From Serratia proteamaculans (GTDB taxonomy: Bacteria; Pseudomonadota; Gammaproteobacteria; Enterobacterales; Enterobacteriaceae): 64,000 bases of DNA. The stretch is from assembly GCF_013337185.1 (NCBI RefSeq), contig NZ_SWDE01000005.1:1-64000 (forward strand), read 5' to 3'. Positions 14,784 through 25,026 of the stretch are shown here, piece by piece. The notes beneath the pieces were generated by a model that was not told the DNA's origin, did no database searches, and saw nothing but the letters and a program-made list of their open reading frames with translations. Every line of letters begins with the position of its first letter. Position 1 is the first letter of the stretch. The position numbers and the translations under genes were made by a program.

Positions 14784-15554
14784 TTAAACTGCCGGGGGTT
14801 CATCACCCTCGTCTTCTTCTTCCGGCTGCGAACGACGCTTACCCGTGTAGAAACGGGCAAAGAACACGCCCACTTCAAACAACAGGTACATCGGGATCGC
14901 CAACAGAGTCTGAGAGAACACATCCGGCGGGGTCAACAGCATACCAACCACGAATGCGCCGACCAGAACGTAAGGGCGTTTCTTTTTCAGGTCTTCCGGT
15001 GAAGTGACGCCACTCCAGCACAGCAGAATAATGGCAACCGGTACCTCAAACGCCACGCCGAACGCCATAAACAGCGCCATGACGAAATCGAGATAGTTAT
15101 TGATGTCGGTCGCGATCATCACCCCGACGGGCGCGGTCTTGGCAAAAAAGCCGAACGCCAGCGGGAACACGATAAAGTAGGCAAACGCCATACCGAGATA
15201 AAACAGCAGGCTGCTGGAGACCAGTAAAGGCATCATCAGGCGGCGTTCATGCTTGTATAACGCCGGTGCGATAAAGGACCACACCTGATACAGGATCACC
15301 GGTGCAGACACAAACACCGAGACGATCATGGTCAACTTGATCGGGGTAAAGAACGGTGAAGCCACATCGGTGGCGATCATGCTCGCCCCGGCGGGCAACT
15401 GCTTGATCAGCGGCGCAGACACCAGTTGATAAATGTCATTGGCGAAAAAAACCAGCACCAGGAAGACTCCCAGTATGCTGATAATCGAGTTTAACAACCG
15501 CTTACGCAGTTCTATCAGATGACTGATAAGGGGTTGGGTATCTTCAACAGCCAT
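14784..15554 (-). CDS. tatC: Sec-independent protein translocase TatC
   Basis: TatC is the six-helix inner-membrane receptor that recognises the twin-arginine signal with TatB. At 256 residues it matches E. coli. The conserved N-terminus [10 protein letters not shown] and the loop [13 protein letters not shown], containing the functionally important Glu, are present. The C-terminal tail is acidic (EEEDEGDE). It follows tatB by 3 bp in the operon tatA-tatB-tatC. Confidence 0.98.
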   Translation of the reverse strand: MAVEDTQPLISHLIELRKRLLNSIISILGVFLVLVFFANDIYQLVSAPLIKQLPAGASMIATDVASPFFTPIKLTMIVSVFVSAPVILYQVWSFIAPALYKHERRLMMPLLVSSSLLFYLGMAFAYFIVFPLAFGFFAKTAPVGVMIATDINNYLDFVMALFMAFGVAFEVPVAIILLCWSGVTSPEDLKKKRPYVLVGAFVVGMLLTPPDVFSQTLLAIPMYLLFEVGVFFARFYTGKRRSQPEEEDEGDEPPAV

Positions 15555-15557
15555 GTT

Positions 15558-16124
15558 TTAACGATCGCCACTAGGTTGGTGAGACGCTGGGGTTTTATCC
15601 ACAACAGGTTCTGGTTTTGCCTGAGCGGCCGAAGCGACCGGTTGTTTAACCGGCTCGACCACGGGTTGTGCAACCGGCGGCGCTACCGCAACGACCGGCT
15701 CCGGCACGGCAGCCGGGGACGATGCCACGGCCGCAGCTTCTGCCGGCGTCACGCCGTCATGAATAGCTTCAGGATCGGTGACCAGAGGGTTATGGATGGT
15801 GTGCGCAGGTTCGGTTTTGTTGTCACTGTCGCCCTGATAAGAACGTTTCAGCGATTCCGCCGCGTCTTTCAGCTCATCCATTGACGCCTTCAGCTCCGGC
15901 GACAAATTCTGCATGCCCGCCTTCTCTACCTTTTTCAGACTGTCCTGCAGTTCCTGCAGCTTCAGTTCCTGAGAAAGTTCGTTCTGCACCGAAGCCGCCA
16001 AGGAACGCAGCGCGCGGATCCAGCCCGAAACTGTTCTTACCGCAACCGGCAACCGTTCCGGCCCGAGTACCACCAGGCCGATAACCAGAACCAGCAACAG
16101 TTCACTAAACCCAATGTCAAACAC
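15558..16124 (-). CDS. tatB: Sec-independent protein translocase TatB
   Basis: TatB forms the twin-arginine receptor with TatC. It has one N-terminal transmembrane helix ([20 protein letters not shown], containing the conserved GPERLP), then an amphipathic helix and a long Ala/Pro/Val-rich tail. It has 188 residues. The tail is low-complexity and variable between species. The gene lies 3 bp after tatA and 3 bp before tatC. Confidence 0.97.
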   Translation of the reverse strand: MFDIGFSELLLVLVIGLVVLGPERLPVAVRTVSGWIRALRSLAASVQNELSQELKLQELQDSLKKVEKAGMQNLSPELKASMDELKDAAESLKRSYQGDSDNKTEPAHTIHNPLVTDPEAIHDGVTPAEAAAVASSPAAVPEPVVAVAPPVAQPVVEPVKQPVASAAQAKPEPVVDKTPASHQPSGDR

Positions 16125-16127
16125 GGT

Positions 16128-16391
16128 TTATACCTGCTCTTTGTTCTTCGACTCTTCCGCTTTCACTTCCGGCTGCTTATCGGTAATAGGCTTGGCCGTG
16201 AAGTCAGCGTCATCCAGGCTGCTTTTCTCAGCCGTGTTGGTCGGCGGCGTATTTTCATCACCGATCGCCTTTTTGAAGCCTTTGATTGATGCACCGAGAT
16301 CAGAGCCCAGCGTACGGAGCTTTTTGGTACCAAACAGCAGCACCACGATCACTGCGATGATCAACAATTGCGTAATACTAATACCGCCCAT
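16128..16391 (-). CDS. tatA: Sec-independent protein translocase TatA
   Basis: TatA oligomerises to form the protein-conducting part of the Tat translocon. The 87-residue protein has the N-terminal helix [18 protein letters not shown], the FGTKKLR hinge and the amphipathic helix [15 protein letters not shown], then a charged tail. It heads the tatABC transcript. Its 80-bp upstream gap after ubiB could hold a promoter, but ubiEJB read-through is also possible. Confidence 0.98.
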   Translation of the reverse strand: MGGISITQLLIIAVIVVLLFGTKKLRTLGSDLGASIKGFKKAIGDENTPPTNTAEKSSLDDADFTAKPITDKQPEVKAEESKNKEQV

Positions 16392-16471
16392 TGCAAATAC
16401 CTCTATTTTAAAAGGGTTTTTCCAAAATCCGTCGCATTATACGGCAGATTTTTCCAGAGTTTCTAACCAAT

Positions 16472-18103
16472 TCAGGTGGTTCGCTTCCAGCCAATCACCC
16501 AGGATACGATACCGGCCGCTATCAGCCACGCGGGGAACACTTCAACATCCCCCAACAGCAAAATCGTACCGCTTACTAACAGTGTAGCGCCAACGCCGAA
16601 CAAATAACGCGATTGCCCCTGGCGAACCCGCTGGGCCTGCATCTGATTGGTCAGCTTATCAACGCTTTGTTGCAACAGTTTATGCTGCTGCAGGCTATCG
16701 TAAAATAATTCAGGCAGTTCGGGCAGTTTCTCGGCCCAAAACGGCGCTTTTTCTTTCAGTGCGCGGATCACTGCCGGTATACCGACCTGATCGCGCATCC
16801 AACTTTCCAGAAACGGCTTCGCAGTGGTCCACAAATCCAGCTGCGGATAAAGCTGCCGGCCCAGACCTTCAACATACAGCAAGGTCTTCTGCAATAACAC
16901 CAGTTGGGGCTGCACTTCCATATTGAAACGGCGTGCGGTATTGAACAGGTTCAACAGCACGTTACCGAACGAAATTTCCGACAATGGCTTTTCGAAGATG
17001 GGTTCACACACCGTGCGAATAGCGAATTCGAAATCTTCCACGTTGGTGTCGCGCGGGACCCAGCCAGAATCTACGTGCAGCTCTGCGACCTTGCGATAGT
17101 CACGATTGAAGAAGGCGATAAAGTTTTCCGCCAGATAGCGTTTATCGTCTTTGTTCAACGAGCCGACAATACCGCAGTCAATGCCGATATAGCAGGGATC
17201 TTCAGGATGCTCATAGCTGACAAAAATATTACCGGGATGCATGTCAGCATGGAAGAAGCTGTCGCGGAAGACCTGGGTGAAGAACACCTGAACCCCGCGT
17301 TCGGCCAACAGTTTCATGTTGGTGCCCTGCTTTTCCAGCGTTGGGATATCCGAAACCGGAATTCCGTAAATGCGCTCCATCACCAACACGCTTTCGCGGC
17401 AGTAATCGGAATAAACCTCCGGCACGTACAGCATCGGGCTACCGTCGAAATTACGGCGCAGCTGGATGGCGTTGGCCGCTTCACGCAGCAGGTTCAACTC
17501 GTCCAGCAAGGTCTTTTCGTATTCGCGCACCACTTCACGCGGACGCAGACGGCGACCATCCGGCATCAGCTTTGGCACCCAGGCCGCCAAACGATACATC
17601 AGGCGGACGTCAGCCTTGATAATCGGCCGGATATCGGGCCGAATCACCTTCAGCACCACTTCCTGCCCGGTCGTCTTTAGCCGTGCGGTATGTACCTGAG
17701 CTATCGATGCCGAAGCCAGCGCCTGCTGGTCAAAATCATCAAACCAGGTTTCCAGCGGACCGCCCATCGCCAACTCAATATGCTTGCGCGCCAGTGCACC
17801 ATCGAAGGGGGCAACCCGGTCCTGCAGCAAAGTCAGTTGATCGGCAATCTGTGGTGGAAACAGGTCGCGGCGGGTGGACATCATCTGTCCAAACTTGATC
17901 CATACCGGTCCCAGTTCCTGCAAGGCCAAACGCAGACGTTCACCCAGCGGTTTATCTGCATGGCGGTTTGGCATCCAGAACAGCAGACGGCGCCCCACGC
18001 GCAGCGGCAACGTCAAGCGCATCTGGGGGATCAGTTCATCCAGGCCATAGCTAAGAAAAACGCGGACGATCAAATACAGGCGGCGTAGTTCGCCAGGGGT
18101 CAT
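16472..18103 (-). CDS. ubiB: Ubiquinone biosynthesis accessory factor UbiB
   Basis: UbiB is an atypical kinase-like (ABC1/ADCK/UbiB) protein, needed for ubiquinone synthesis, with ATPase activity. The family KxGQ motif is in [16 protein letters not shown], and the Ala-rich loop in [11 protein letters not shown]. The catalytic-like segments [10 protein letters not shown] and GIDCGIVG follow. Two hydrophobic segments at the C-terminus (about residues 500-540) anchor it to the membrane. It overlaps the ubiJ stop by 4 bp (ATGA). Confidence 0.97.
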   Translation of the reverse strand: MTPGELRRLYLIVRVFLSYGLDELIPQMRLTLPLRVGRRLLFWMPNRHADKPLGERLRLALQELGPVWIKFGQMMSTRRDLFPPQIADQLTLLQDRVAPFDGALARKHIELAMGGPLETWFDDFDQQALASASIAQVHTARLKTTGQEVVLKVIRPDIRPIIKADVRLMYRLAAWVPKLMPDGRRLRPREVVREYEKTLLDELNLLREAANAIQLRRNFDGSPMLYVPEVYSDYCRESVLVMERIYGIPVSDIPTLEKQGTNMKLLAERGVQVFFTQVFRDSFFHADMHPGNIFVSYEHPEDPCYIGIDCGIVGSLNKDDKRYLAENFIAFFNRDYRKVAELHVDSGWVPRDTNVEDFEFAIRTVCEPIFEKPLSEISFGNVLLNLFNTARRFNMEVQPQLVLLQKTLLYVEGLGRQLYPQLDLWTTAKPFLESWMRDQVGIPAVIRALKEKAPFWAEKLPELPELFYDSLQQHKLLQQSVDKLTNQMQAQRVRQGQSRYLFGVGATLLVSGTILLLGDVEVFPAWLIAAGIVSWVIGWKRTT

Positions 18104-18720
18104 CGTTTACCCTCCAACTTGTCCATGCGAGCAATCAGCGCTTCGAGGTTGCGAACGGTGGCATCAACTTCCTCGTTGAACCACACAACTTCCAGTGGGC
18201 CTGGCGCCACGCGCCACTCTTCCGTCAGCGTTTCCGCTACATAATGCTGTTGGCGCTGGAAGCCTGTTTTCAGCAGGTTCGCGCCCTTACCGAGCGCCTG
18301 CGTGATACCCTGCGCGGCAATATCGCCGATATAGGGAGCCAACCATTCAGCCGGATCCCACTCTGCCAGATCGAGCAGCCCAACCAGTTGTTGAACCACC
18401 TGAATATCCCCTTCGACGATCAGCTCACCGCTACGCATCAATGGCGAAAGTTGCTGGCGATCTCGCAGCTTTAGCAACACCGAGATGCGGCTACGCACCG
18501 TGCAGTCGGCGGTATCTTCAGACTGACCAAGCACATCGACACGCTGCTCACTGAACAGCAACACCAGCGGTGAGGAAAGCTCCTGCAATTCAATACGCAG
18601 GACCTTACCCGCCAGGCGCAAACGGGCGGCTTTCATGCTGCGATCGCGGAACAGCAGGCTGTTGAGCGATGTTTCCAGCACGCCGGTCAACAACGGGGTT
18701 AACAGCATCGGCATGTCCAT
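18100..18720 (-). CDS. ubiJ: Ubiquinone biosynthesis accessory factor UbiJ (SCP2 domain)
   Basis: UbiJ is an SCP2-fold lipid-binding scaffold of the cytosolic Ubi complex, formerly YigP. The best start is MDMPMLLTP (18720) or the inner MPMLLTP (18714); neither has a strong ribosome site, suggesting coupling to ubiE, whose stop ends at 18722. The [21 protein letters not shown] segment and the C-terminal coiled region are typical. In E. coli the 3' part of this gene also encodes the small RNA EsrE. I cannot tell from sequence alone whether that RNA exists here. Confidence 0.93.
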   Translation of the reverse strand: MDMPMLLTPLLTGVLETSLNSLLFRDRSMKAARLRLAGKVLRIELQELSSPLVLLFSEQRVDVLGQSEDTADCTVRSRISVLLKLRDRQQLSPLMRSGELIVEGDIQVVQQLVGLLDLAEWDPAEWLAPYIGDIAAQGITQALGKGANLLKTGFQRQQHYVAETLTEEWRVAPGPLEVVWFNEEVDATVRNLEALIARMDKLEGKR

Positions 18721-18721
18721 A

Positions 18722-19477
18722 TCAGAACTTGAAGCCACGATGCAGAGCCACAATGCCGCCGGTCAGGTTAAAATAGGTCACGTTGTCAAAGCCGGCAGCC
18801 CCCATCATGCCCTTCAGGGTTTCCTGATCGGGATGCATGCGGATCGACTCAGCCAGATAGCGGTAGCTTTCCGGATCCTTCACCACCAACTCGCCGATTT
18901 TCGGCAGCACGTGGAACGAGTAGGCGTCATAGGCTTTACTTAACGGCGCCAGCAGCGGTTTGGAGAACTCCAGCACCAGCAAACGGCCACCCGGCTTAAG
19001 CACGCGGAACATGGAACGCAGCGCTTTGTCTTTGTCGGTCACGTTACGCAGGCCGAAGGAAATGGTAATGCAGTCAAAATAGTTATCCGGGAACGGCAGC
19101 GCTTCGGCATTGGCCTGCACATAGTTGACGTTGCCGATAATGCCGCGGTCACGCAGCTTCTCGCGCCCCATCTTCAGCATGGAATCGTTAATGTCCGCCA
19201 GTACCACCTGCCCCTGCTCACCGACCATGCGGGAGAACTTGGCGGCCAGGTCACCGGTACCACCGGCCAGATCCAACACCCGCTGCCCACGGCGAACGCC
19301 GCTGCAGTCAATGGTAAAACGCTTCCAGATACGGTGGATACCAAACGACATCAGGTCGTTCATCACGTCATACTTTGCAGCTACCGAATGAAAAACATCT
19401 GCCACCATGGCCTGCTTCTCGTCTCTAGCTACAGTGCGAAAACCGAAGTCGGTGGTTTCCTGCGGTTGATCTGCCAT
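18722..19477 (-). CDS. ubiE: Ubiquinone/menaquinone C-methyltransferase UbiE
   Basis: UbiE is the SAM-dependent C-methyltransferase shared by the ubiquinone and menaquinone pathways. The SAM-binding motif I is [13 protein letters not shown], followed by [14 protein letters not shown] and [15 protein letters not shown]. It has 251 residues, as in E. coli. It is first in the leftward ubiE-ubiJ-ubiB cluster, separated by 79 bp from rmuC upstream. Confidence 0.98.
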   Translation of the reverse strand: MADQPQETTDFGFRTVARDEKQAMVADVFHSVAAKYDVMNDLMSFGIHRIWKRFTIDCSGVRRGQRVLDLAGGTGDLAAKFSRMVGEQGQVVLADINDSMLKMGREKLRDRGIIGNVNYVQANAEALPFPDNYFDCITISFGLRNVTDKDKALRSMFRVLKPGGRLLVLEFSKPLLAPLSKAYDAYSFHVLPKIGELVVKDPESYRYLAESIRMHPDQETLKGMMGAAGFDNVTYFNLTGGIVALHRGFKF

Positions 19478-19556
19478 TGTCCTGCCTGCTATTCAGTCAA
19501 TTTAGTGTGGATGAGTGTACCAGAACCCTACGCAATACCCCACCTCGCAGCGGCTG

Positions 19557-21104
19557 TCATGCCTGAGATGCGGAGCGGGGTTCCTCTGCGGAGTCGTCGT
19601 CTTCCGCCCCGGGCAACGCGTCAACTTCATCGTCACCCGCCGTCTCGAATTCTTCATCATGCTGCGCACTGGCCTGCTGAGCCAGCAGCGGGTTAATCGG
19701 TCTTTTCACCTCAACCCCCAACGCACGGAACCCCTCGGTCTGGCCGATAAGATTACCACGGCCTTCGCTCAGTTTATTCATCGCCTGGCGATAACTCCCC
19801 TGGGCCTTGTCCAGGCTCTGCCCCAGCGCCGACATGTCGTCAACAAACAGCCGCATTTTGTCATACAACCGCGCCGCTCTGTCGGCAATGCGCTGGGCAT
19901 TCTGGCTCTGATGCTCATAGCGCCAAAGGTTGGTGATGGTACGCAACGCCACCAGCAAGGTGGTCGGACTGACCAGCATGATGTTGTGTTTGAGCGCTTC
20001 GCTGATCAGCTCCGGCTCACGGTCAATGGCCAGCAGGAAAGCCGGCTCGACCGGAATAAACATCAGTACGTAGTCCAGCGAACGCAGGCCGGGCAACTGC
20101 TGGTAATCCTTGCGTCCCAACAGGCGGATATGGCCACGCAGCGAGCCAATATGCTCACTCAGCGCCGCCTCGCGTTCCACTTCATCTTCACTGTTGAAGT
20201 AACGTTCGTAGGCCACCAGCGACATTTTCGCATCGATGACCACGTCCTTCCCCTGTGGTAAACGAACGATGACGTCGGGCTGCATACGGCTCTGATGATC
20301 CAGCCGCACATTGACCTGGGTTTCGTATTCGTGTCCTTCGCGCAGGCCGGAGGCCTCCAGTACCCGACTTAACACCACCTCGCCCCAGTTACCCTGAGTT
20401 TTATTATCCCCTTTCAGGGCCTTGGTGAGGTTAATCGCCTCGCGCGCCATTTGTGCATTGAGCTGCTGCAGATTACGTATTTCGTGGGTCAACGTATGGC
20501 GCTCACGCGCTTCCTGGCCAAAGCTGTCCTGCACCTGGCGGCGGAAACCATCGAGTTGCTCACGCAATGGCAGTAACAGGCGGTCCAGGCTTTGCTTATT
20601 CTGCTCGTCAACCTTGCGTCCGCTGTGTTCAAAAATGCGGTTGGCCAAATTTTCAAATTGGGTGGTGAGGCGCTGTTCGCTGTTGATCAGCAGACGCTGT
20701 TTCTCTTCTGCCGCCATACGGGTTTCTTCCAGGCGGATAGTCACCTCACGCAGCTCGGCCTCCTGAGCGCTGTTAACCTCACGCTGGGCGCGCAGTTCCT
20801 GATTCAGCAACTCGCATTCGTTGCGCCAATGATTGAGCTGTTGAAGTTTTTCGTGCCCGGCGGCCAGCTGGCTGTGCAAATTACGCAGTTCCAGATCGCT
20901 CTGCCGCATTTGTTGCTCATTACGCTGCAGCGTTTCTTGCCGGGCTGTTGTCTCCTGCTGCGCCTGTTGCAGCGATTGTTCCAGCAGCCGTAGCTCGGTT
21001 TCATGCTGTGCATGCGTCTGCTGCACGCGCAGACTGGCGATTAGCCACCCCAGCAGCAGGCCAATTGCCACCCCGCCCATACCGTAAACCAAACTGGTAT
21101 CCAC
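19557..21104 (-). CDS. rmuC: DNA recombination protein RmuC
   Basis: RmuC belongs to the DUF195 family and limits recombination at inverted repeats. The 515-residue protein has an N-terminal membrane helix (GVAIGLLLGWLIASLR), a Gln/Glu-rich coiled coil to about residue 210, and a nuclease-like domain (GDNKTQGNWGEVVLSRVLE, then PDVIVRLPQGKDVVIDAKM). The D...DAK pattern resembles a restriction-endonuclease-like active site. The acidic C-terminal tail is low complexity. Confidence 0.94.
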   Translation of the reverse strand: MDTSLVYGMGGVAIGLLLGWLIASLRVQQTHAQHETELRLLEQSLQQAQQETTARQETLQRNEQQMRQSDLELRNLHSQLAAGHEKLQQLNHWRNECELLNQELRAQREVNSAQEAELREVTIRLEETRMAAEEKQRLLINSEQRLTTQFENLANRIFEHSGRKVDEQNKQSLDRLLLPLREQLDGFRRQVQDSFGQEARERHTLTHEIRNLQQLNAQMAREAINLTKALKGDNKTQGNWGEVVLSRVLEASGLREGHEYETQVNVRLDHQSRMQPDVIVRLPQGKDVVIDAKMSLVAYERYFNSEDEVEREAALSEHIGSLRGHIRLLGRKDYQQLPGLRSLDYVLMFIPVEPAFLLAIDREPELISEALKHNIMLVSPTTLLVALRTITNLWRYEHQSQNAQRIADRAARLYDKMRLFVDDMSALGQSLDKAQGSYRQAMNKLSEGRGNLIGQTEGFRALGVEVKRPINPLLAQQASAQHDEEFETAGDDEVDALPGAEDDDSAEEPRSASQA

Positions 21105-21244
21105 CCTGCCTCCTGTTACACCTGACCGTTCCGGCGTTTTATGCGCCTGTTGCCCGTCACGTTAAGGGGATGCTGTATGGATGTCCAGTCTGTTTTTGCC
21201 CCAACGGCGCAAAATTGCGAAACGCTACGCAAGTCAGACCAGAA

Positions 21245-21775
21245 CTAGCCAAACCACTGGCTTAACCACTTGATGCCAAACGCCCCCGGCGCGAGAATGC
21301 CGAACGCCCAGATCATCGCCGAAGTGATATTCGCGACCTGGAAATAACGCTGGGGCATGCCGCAAATGCCACCGACCAGCGGCACCACGGCACGCAACGG
21401 GCCGAAGAAGCGACCGATGAAAATGCCCAGTACGCCCCAGCGTTCAAAAAACGCATGGCCACGCGTGAGTAGCTGTGGATTGCGAGAAAGGGGCCACATA
21501 TGCGCCACCCGGTCTTGATAGTGATAGCCAATCCAGTAAGAGAGCCAGTCGCCGAAAAAGGCCCCGGCAGCGGCGGCGGCCCAGATAGGCCAGAATGCAA
21601 TGCCGCTTTCGCCGATCAAGGCTCCCAGCGCCAGCAAAATCACCGTGGCCGGCAACAGCAGCGACAGGAACGCCAGCGATTCGCCGAACGCCAGGAAGAA
21701 AATAATCGGGATAGCCCAGCCTTCGTGCTGACGCACGGTTTCGCTGACCCAGTGGATAATGTCATTGAGGCTCAA
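21245..21775 (-). CDS. DedA family membrane protein
   Basis: A 176-residue inner-membrane protein of the DedA/VTT family, linked in E. coli to proton-motive-force homeostasis and undecaprenyl-phosphate recycling. The family features are the FGESLAFLSLLLPATVIL re-entrant segment, GDWLSYWIGYHYQ, and the conserved FIGRFFGPLRAVVPLVGG. It has the short YohD-like length. It lies 140 bp downstream of the tyrosine phosphatase and rmuC follows. In E. coli no dedA member sits next to rmuC. Confidence 0.88.
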   Translation of the reverse strand: MSLNDIIHWVSETVRQHEGWAIPIIFFLAFGESLAFLSLLLPATVILLALGALIGESGIAFWPIWAAAAAGAFFGDWLSYWIGYHYQDRVAHMWPLSRNPQLLTRGHAFFERWGVLGIFIGRFFGPLRAVVPLVGGICGMPQRYFQVANITSAMIWAFGILAPGAFGIKWLSQWFG

Positions 21776-21862
21776 TATGGGCTCCTGATGCGGGTTTTAT
21801 GGCCCCAAGGATACGCAATGCCGGCCGGGGCCGATTAAACCCCGGCTAAACACCCGTGCAGT

Positions 21863-22645
21863 TTACTCGAGGTAAAATGCCTGCAGCGCTTCACGCTGAT
21901 TTTGGCCCAGGCCGTACTCGGCTTCCAGCCAGCGATCGGTTGAACCGTATTGGTCACGGATGCAGCTCAGGGCGGTCATCAGGAATTCTTCACGGGCGCT
22001 GAGCACGTAGGCAAATTGCCCCAGCGCCGAGGCACTCAGGCGAATCGACAATTGATCCAGCATTTGTTCGCGGAAGGTCGCCAGCGTGGTTTCGGTCAGC
22101 AGGTAATCTTCCACTACCGTCGCCTCATCCGCTCCCAGAGCAAACAACACCAGCGCCGATCCTATCCCGGTACGGTCTTTACCTACCGCGCAGTGCTGGA
22201 CGATAGCGCCGTTGCCGACATTGCTCAGCAATTGGGCCAACTGTTTATACGCCGCATTGCCGAAAGGCAACCGACGGTACAGTTCCAGCATAAATGCCTG
22301 CGCGTCGAAACCGGCCAATGTATCGCTGGTCAGTTTTTCCAGATTGGCATTCACTTCATTGCTCAAAGGATTGGCCGGGAAATGGTGGTAATCGGCACCG
22401 CGCCACAGGATGTCCGGCTTGGCCTGCACTTCATCGGCATCCCGGTAATCGAGTACCGAACGCACCGGCACACCAGCCAGGAAGGTGCAGTCGTCTTCGG
22501 TCAAACGCTCCAGTGAACCGGAACGGAACAACAGACCACGCTTGATGCGGCGGCCGTCGGCGACGCTGTTACCGCCGAGATCGCGAAAGTTAATGCCGCC
22601 ATCAAGCGGCGCCAATGAAGGATGAAGCAGGATCTGGGCAGTCAT
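21863..22645 (-). CDS. Tyrosine-protein phosphatase, LipA-like
   Basis: A 260-residue cytosolic protein with the CX5R active-site loop VQHCAVGKDRTGIGSA. The N-terminal segment INFRDLGGNSVADGRRIKRG is characteristic of the family of bacterial tyrosine or phosphoinositide phosphatases. The family includes Listeria LipA and mycobacterial PtpB. There is no signal peptide. It lies next to udp on the same strand but 170 bp apart, with a terminator-like hairpin between them. Substrate unknown. Confidence 0.85.
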   Translation of the reverse strand: MTAQILLHPSLAPLDGGINFRDLGGNSVADGRRIKRGLLFRSGSLERLTEDDCTFLAGVPVRSVLDYRDADEVQAKPDILWRGADYHHFPANPLSNEVNANLEKLTSDTLAGFDAQAFMLELYRRLPFGNAAYKQLAQLLSNVGNGAIVQHCAVGKDRTGIGSALVLFALGADEATVVEDYLLTETTLATFREQMLDQLSIRLSASALGQFAYVLSAREEFLMTALSCIRDQYGSTDRWLEAEYGLGQNQREALQAFYLE

Positions 22646-22775
22646 AGACGTCCTCGCTGTTATTGTCTGAAAAAACGCAACCTGTAAGCAGCGGTAAAGC
22701 CGGGCTCAGCGGGTAAAGAGGCGGCCAGAAAGATGGCGCTGATGAGGTTAACCGTAACAGATTACGGCTGAATGG

Positions 22776-22803
22776 AGAAACGGGCCGCGTCAGCGACCCG
22801 TTG
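22776..22803 (-). terminator. Probable terminator of udp
   Basis: On the leftward strand ACGGGTCGC, loop TGAC, GCGGCCCGT (one G-T pair) is followed by TTTCTCC. The stem is good but the T tract short, so efficiency is uncertain. It lies 13 bp past the udp stop. Confidence 0.5.
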
Positions 22804-22816
22804 AAATACGAGATAA

Positions 22817-23578
22817 TTACAGCAGGCGGCGCGCCGCATCAACCACGATCTGCACCGCTTTGCTTTCGGTGTTTTTCATGGTTTCTGCGTTCGGGATTTC
22901 CTGCTGGGTGCGGTTAACAATCACACCGGCAACCATACCGGCACGCAGGCCCTGGCTGGCACACATGGTCAGCAAGGTGGCGGACTCCATTTCATAGTTC
23001 ATCACACCCATCGACTGCCATTCTTCCATCGAGCCTTTGAAGCGGCTGACGACGCGGCCGGAGAAGGTATCGTAACGTTCCTGGCCAGGGTAGAAGGTAT
23101 CGGAAGACGCGGTCACGCCAATGTGCGTGGTAGCGCCGGCAGCCTTGGCGGCTTCGACCAGTGCCGTGGTACAGGCAAAGTCGGCCACGGCCGGGAACTC
23201 CATCGGGGCGAAATGCAGGCTGGCACCGTCAAGGCGAACCGCCGCGGTGGTGACCAGAACATCGCCGACATTGATGTTCGACTGGATGGCACCGGTGGTG
23301 CCGATACGCAGGAAGGTACGGATCCCCAATTGCGCCAGTTCTTCAACGGCAATAGAGGTAGACGGGCCGCCGATGCCGGTAGAGCAGACGATCACCGCCT
23401 TGCCGTCCAGCTCTGCGCGCCAGGAAGTAAATTCACGATGGGAAGCCAGATGCACCGGATTTTCCATCAGCTTGGCAATTTTCTCTACGCGCTGTGGATC
23501 GCCAGGAACGATGGCAAGCTGGGCCCCTTGTAAATCGTTTTTAGTGAGGCCGAGATGAAAAACGTCAGATTGGGACAT
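22817..23578 (-). CDS. udp: Uridine phosphorylase Udp
   Basis: Udp cleaves uridine with phosphate to uracil and ribose-1-phosphate in nucleoside salvage. The start [18 protein letters not shown] gives 253 residues, as in E. coli. Phosphate-site segments are [12 protein letters not shown] and [16 protein letters not shown], and the later [13 protein letters not shown] binds the nucleoside. An upstream in-frame start would add 13 unlikely residues. Its regulatory region carries two CRP sites. Confidence 0.97.
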   Translation of the reverse strand: MSQSDVFHLGLTKNDLQGAQLAIVPGDPQRVEKIAKLMENPVHLASHREFTSWRAELDGKAVIVCSTGIGGPSTSIAVEELAQLGIRTFLRIGTTGAIQSNINVGDVLVTTAAVRLDGASLHFAPMEFPAVADFACTTALVEAAKAAGATTHIGVTASSDTFYPGQERYDTFSGRVVSRFKGSMEEWQSMGVMNYEMESATLLTMCASQGLRAGMVAGVIVNRTQQEIPNAETMKNTESKAVQIVVDAARRLL

Positions 23579-23616
23579 GCGAGACTCCTCATGGATCATG
23601 TTTATTGGGAGGAACA

Positions 23617-23718
23617 AAAAAGTACTCTACTGAAAATTGCCACGCAATTTCGTGACAATCATCACTATGAATAAAGAAACAGAATGCAATCTACATAGTA
23701 TTTGTGATTAAAGTCACA
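23617..23718 (-). promoter_or_regulatory. udp promoter with two CRP sites (CytR-type arrangement)
   Basis: A perfect CRP site TGTGA-TTAAAG-TCACA lies at 23703-23718, and a weaker one, CGTGA-CAATCA-TCACT, at 23651-23666. Their centres are 52 bp apart. A -10-like TAGAGT (leftward, 23629-23624) would place the start near 23617, with CRP at about -41.5 and -93.5. This is the layout of E. coli deoP2/udp, where CytR binds between two CRP dimers. The rest of the 506-bp gap to ysgA shows a TTGACA at 23834 without a matching -10 and no convincing gene. Confidence 0.75.
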
Positions 23719-24084
23719 AAAACAAACCAGAAGCCACAATGGTCATCTCAGATGCCCCAAGTCTAGTCGACAAAATGCACCGCCGTTTTTCAATGCCGTT
23801 GTTGAGCGGAAGGCTGATTTCCTGATGAAACTATTGACACCGCCACAGAAAATAACCTTATTTTATCGGTGACTTAGCCACAATAAAGGGAGCTAACGCA
23901 CCTTATGGTATTAATGCAGGTCAACATGCGTAATAGCATGATAAAAAGGCAACAAAAATGCGCTAAAGCCAGATAATTATTCGTTTTTTACAGACTTGGC
24001 CGAAAATGCTCCACCCGGTGCCAATAACGGGTAATCTTTCCTATAGTTAATCTCAGCGCTTTTCTCGATTGCACGGAGACCGCA

Positions 24085-24921
24085 ATGAAAACCGATCAAG
24101 TGATGACATTAAAACAGGCTCAGGGGGGATTCACCCCGGCCGTTACACCCTTGGCTGCTTCAACCATTCTCACCGATGAACAAGGCATTCATGCCGGGGA
24201 AACCACGATTCCCTCGCAGGGTGACAATCTGCCGGCCTATATCGCCAAACCTGCCGATAGCAGCGGCCCCTTCCCGGTGGTGCTGGTGGTGCAGGAAATT
24301 TTTGGCGTGCATGAGCACATTCAGGATGTCTGTCGTCGCCTGGCCAAACAGGGCTATCTGGCGATAGCACCGGAGCTGTATTTCCGTCAGGGAGATGCCC
24401 GGGATTACACCGACATCGGCGAACTGTTCCAAAAGCTGGTGCTCAAGGTGCCGGACCGCCAGGTATTGGCAGATCTGGATCATGCCGCCCATTGGGCCAC
24501 GCGCCACGGCGGTGATGCAGGCAAGCTGGCGATTACCGGTTTCTGCTGGGGCGGGCGTATTAGCTGGCTGTATGCGGCACATAATCCGCAGTTGAAAGCG
24601 GCCGTCGCCTGGTACGGTAAACTGGTGGGCGAAAAAACGCTGAACTCGCCAAAACAACCTATCGATGTCGCGACCCAACTCTCTGCGCCGGTGCTGGGAT
24701 TATATGGCGGACAGGACACCAGCATCCCGCAGGATACGGTGGAAAGCATGCGTCAGGCACTGCGGGCGGCCAACGCCGATGCCGAGATCGTGGTCTATCC
24801 CGACGCCGGCCATGCCTTCAATGCCGACTACCGGCCAAGCTATGATGCCGAAGCGGCCGCCGACGGTTGGCAACGTATGCTGGCATGGTTCGCCCAACAC
24901 GGCGTACCGGGCGTGAAATAA
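24085..24921 (+). CDS. ysgA: Dienelactone hydrolase family protein YsgA
   Basis: A 278-residue alpha/beta hydrolase of the dienelactone hydrolase family, orthologous in position and sequence to E. coli YsgA. The catalytic triad is visible: Cys in TGFCWGGRISW, Asp in GLYGGQDTSIP and His in YPDAGHAFNADY. The cysteine nucleophile is typical of this family. It is divergent from udp and convergent with metE. Natural substrate unknown. A weak hairpin (CGGCTGTCT-GACC-AGGCAGCCG, 24937-24955) followed by three T residues may end its transcript. Confidence 0.9.
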   Translation: MKTDQVMTLKQAQGGFTPAVTPLAASTILTDEQGIHAGETTIPSQGDNLPAYIAKPADSSGPFPVVLVVQEIFGVHEHIQDVCRRLAKQGYLAIAPELYFRQGDARDYTDIGELFQKLVLKVPDRQVLADLDHAAHWATRHGGDAGKLAITGFCWGGRISWLYAAHNPQLKAAVAWYGKLVGEKTLNSPKQPIDVATQLSAPVLGLYGGQDTSIPQDTVESMRQALRAANADAEIVVYPDAGHAFNADYRPSYDAEAAADGWQRMLAWFAQHGVPGVK

Positions 24922-24963
24922 ACCTCACCTCACGGCTGTCTGACCAGGCAGCCGTTTGCGATA

Positions 24964-24986
24964 TAAAAAAGGGCGCCGAAGCGCCC
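24964..24986 (-). terminator. Rho-independent terminator of metE
   Basis: Leftward, GGGCGC-TTCG-GCGCCC followed by TTTTTT forms a stable UUCG-tetraloop terminator, about 40 bp past the metE stop. Confidence 0.9.
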
Positions 24987-25026
24987 ACAATAATCACAAC
25001 AAAGCATCATTGCCCAAGGGTGACAA

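Noticed and set aside
23834-23866. TTGACA as a -35 for ysgA
   Set aside because: No acceptable -10 lies 16-18 bp downstream.
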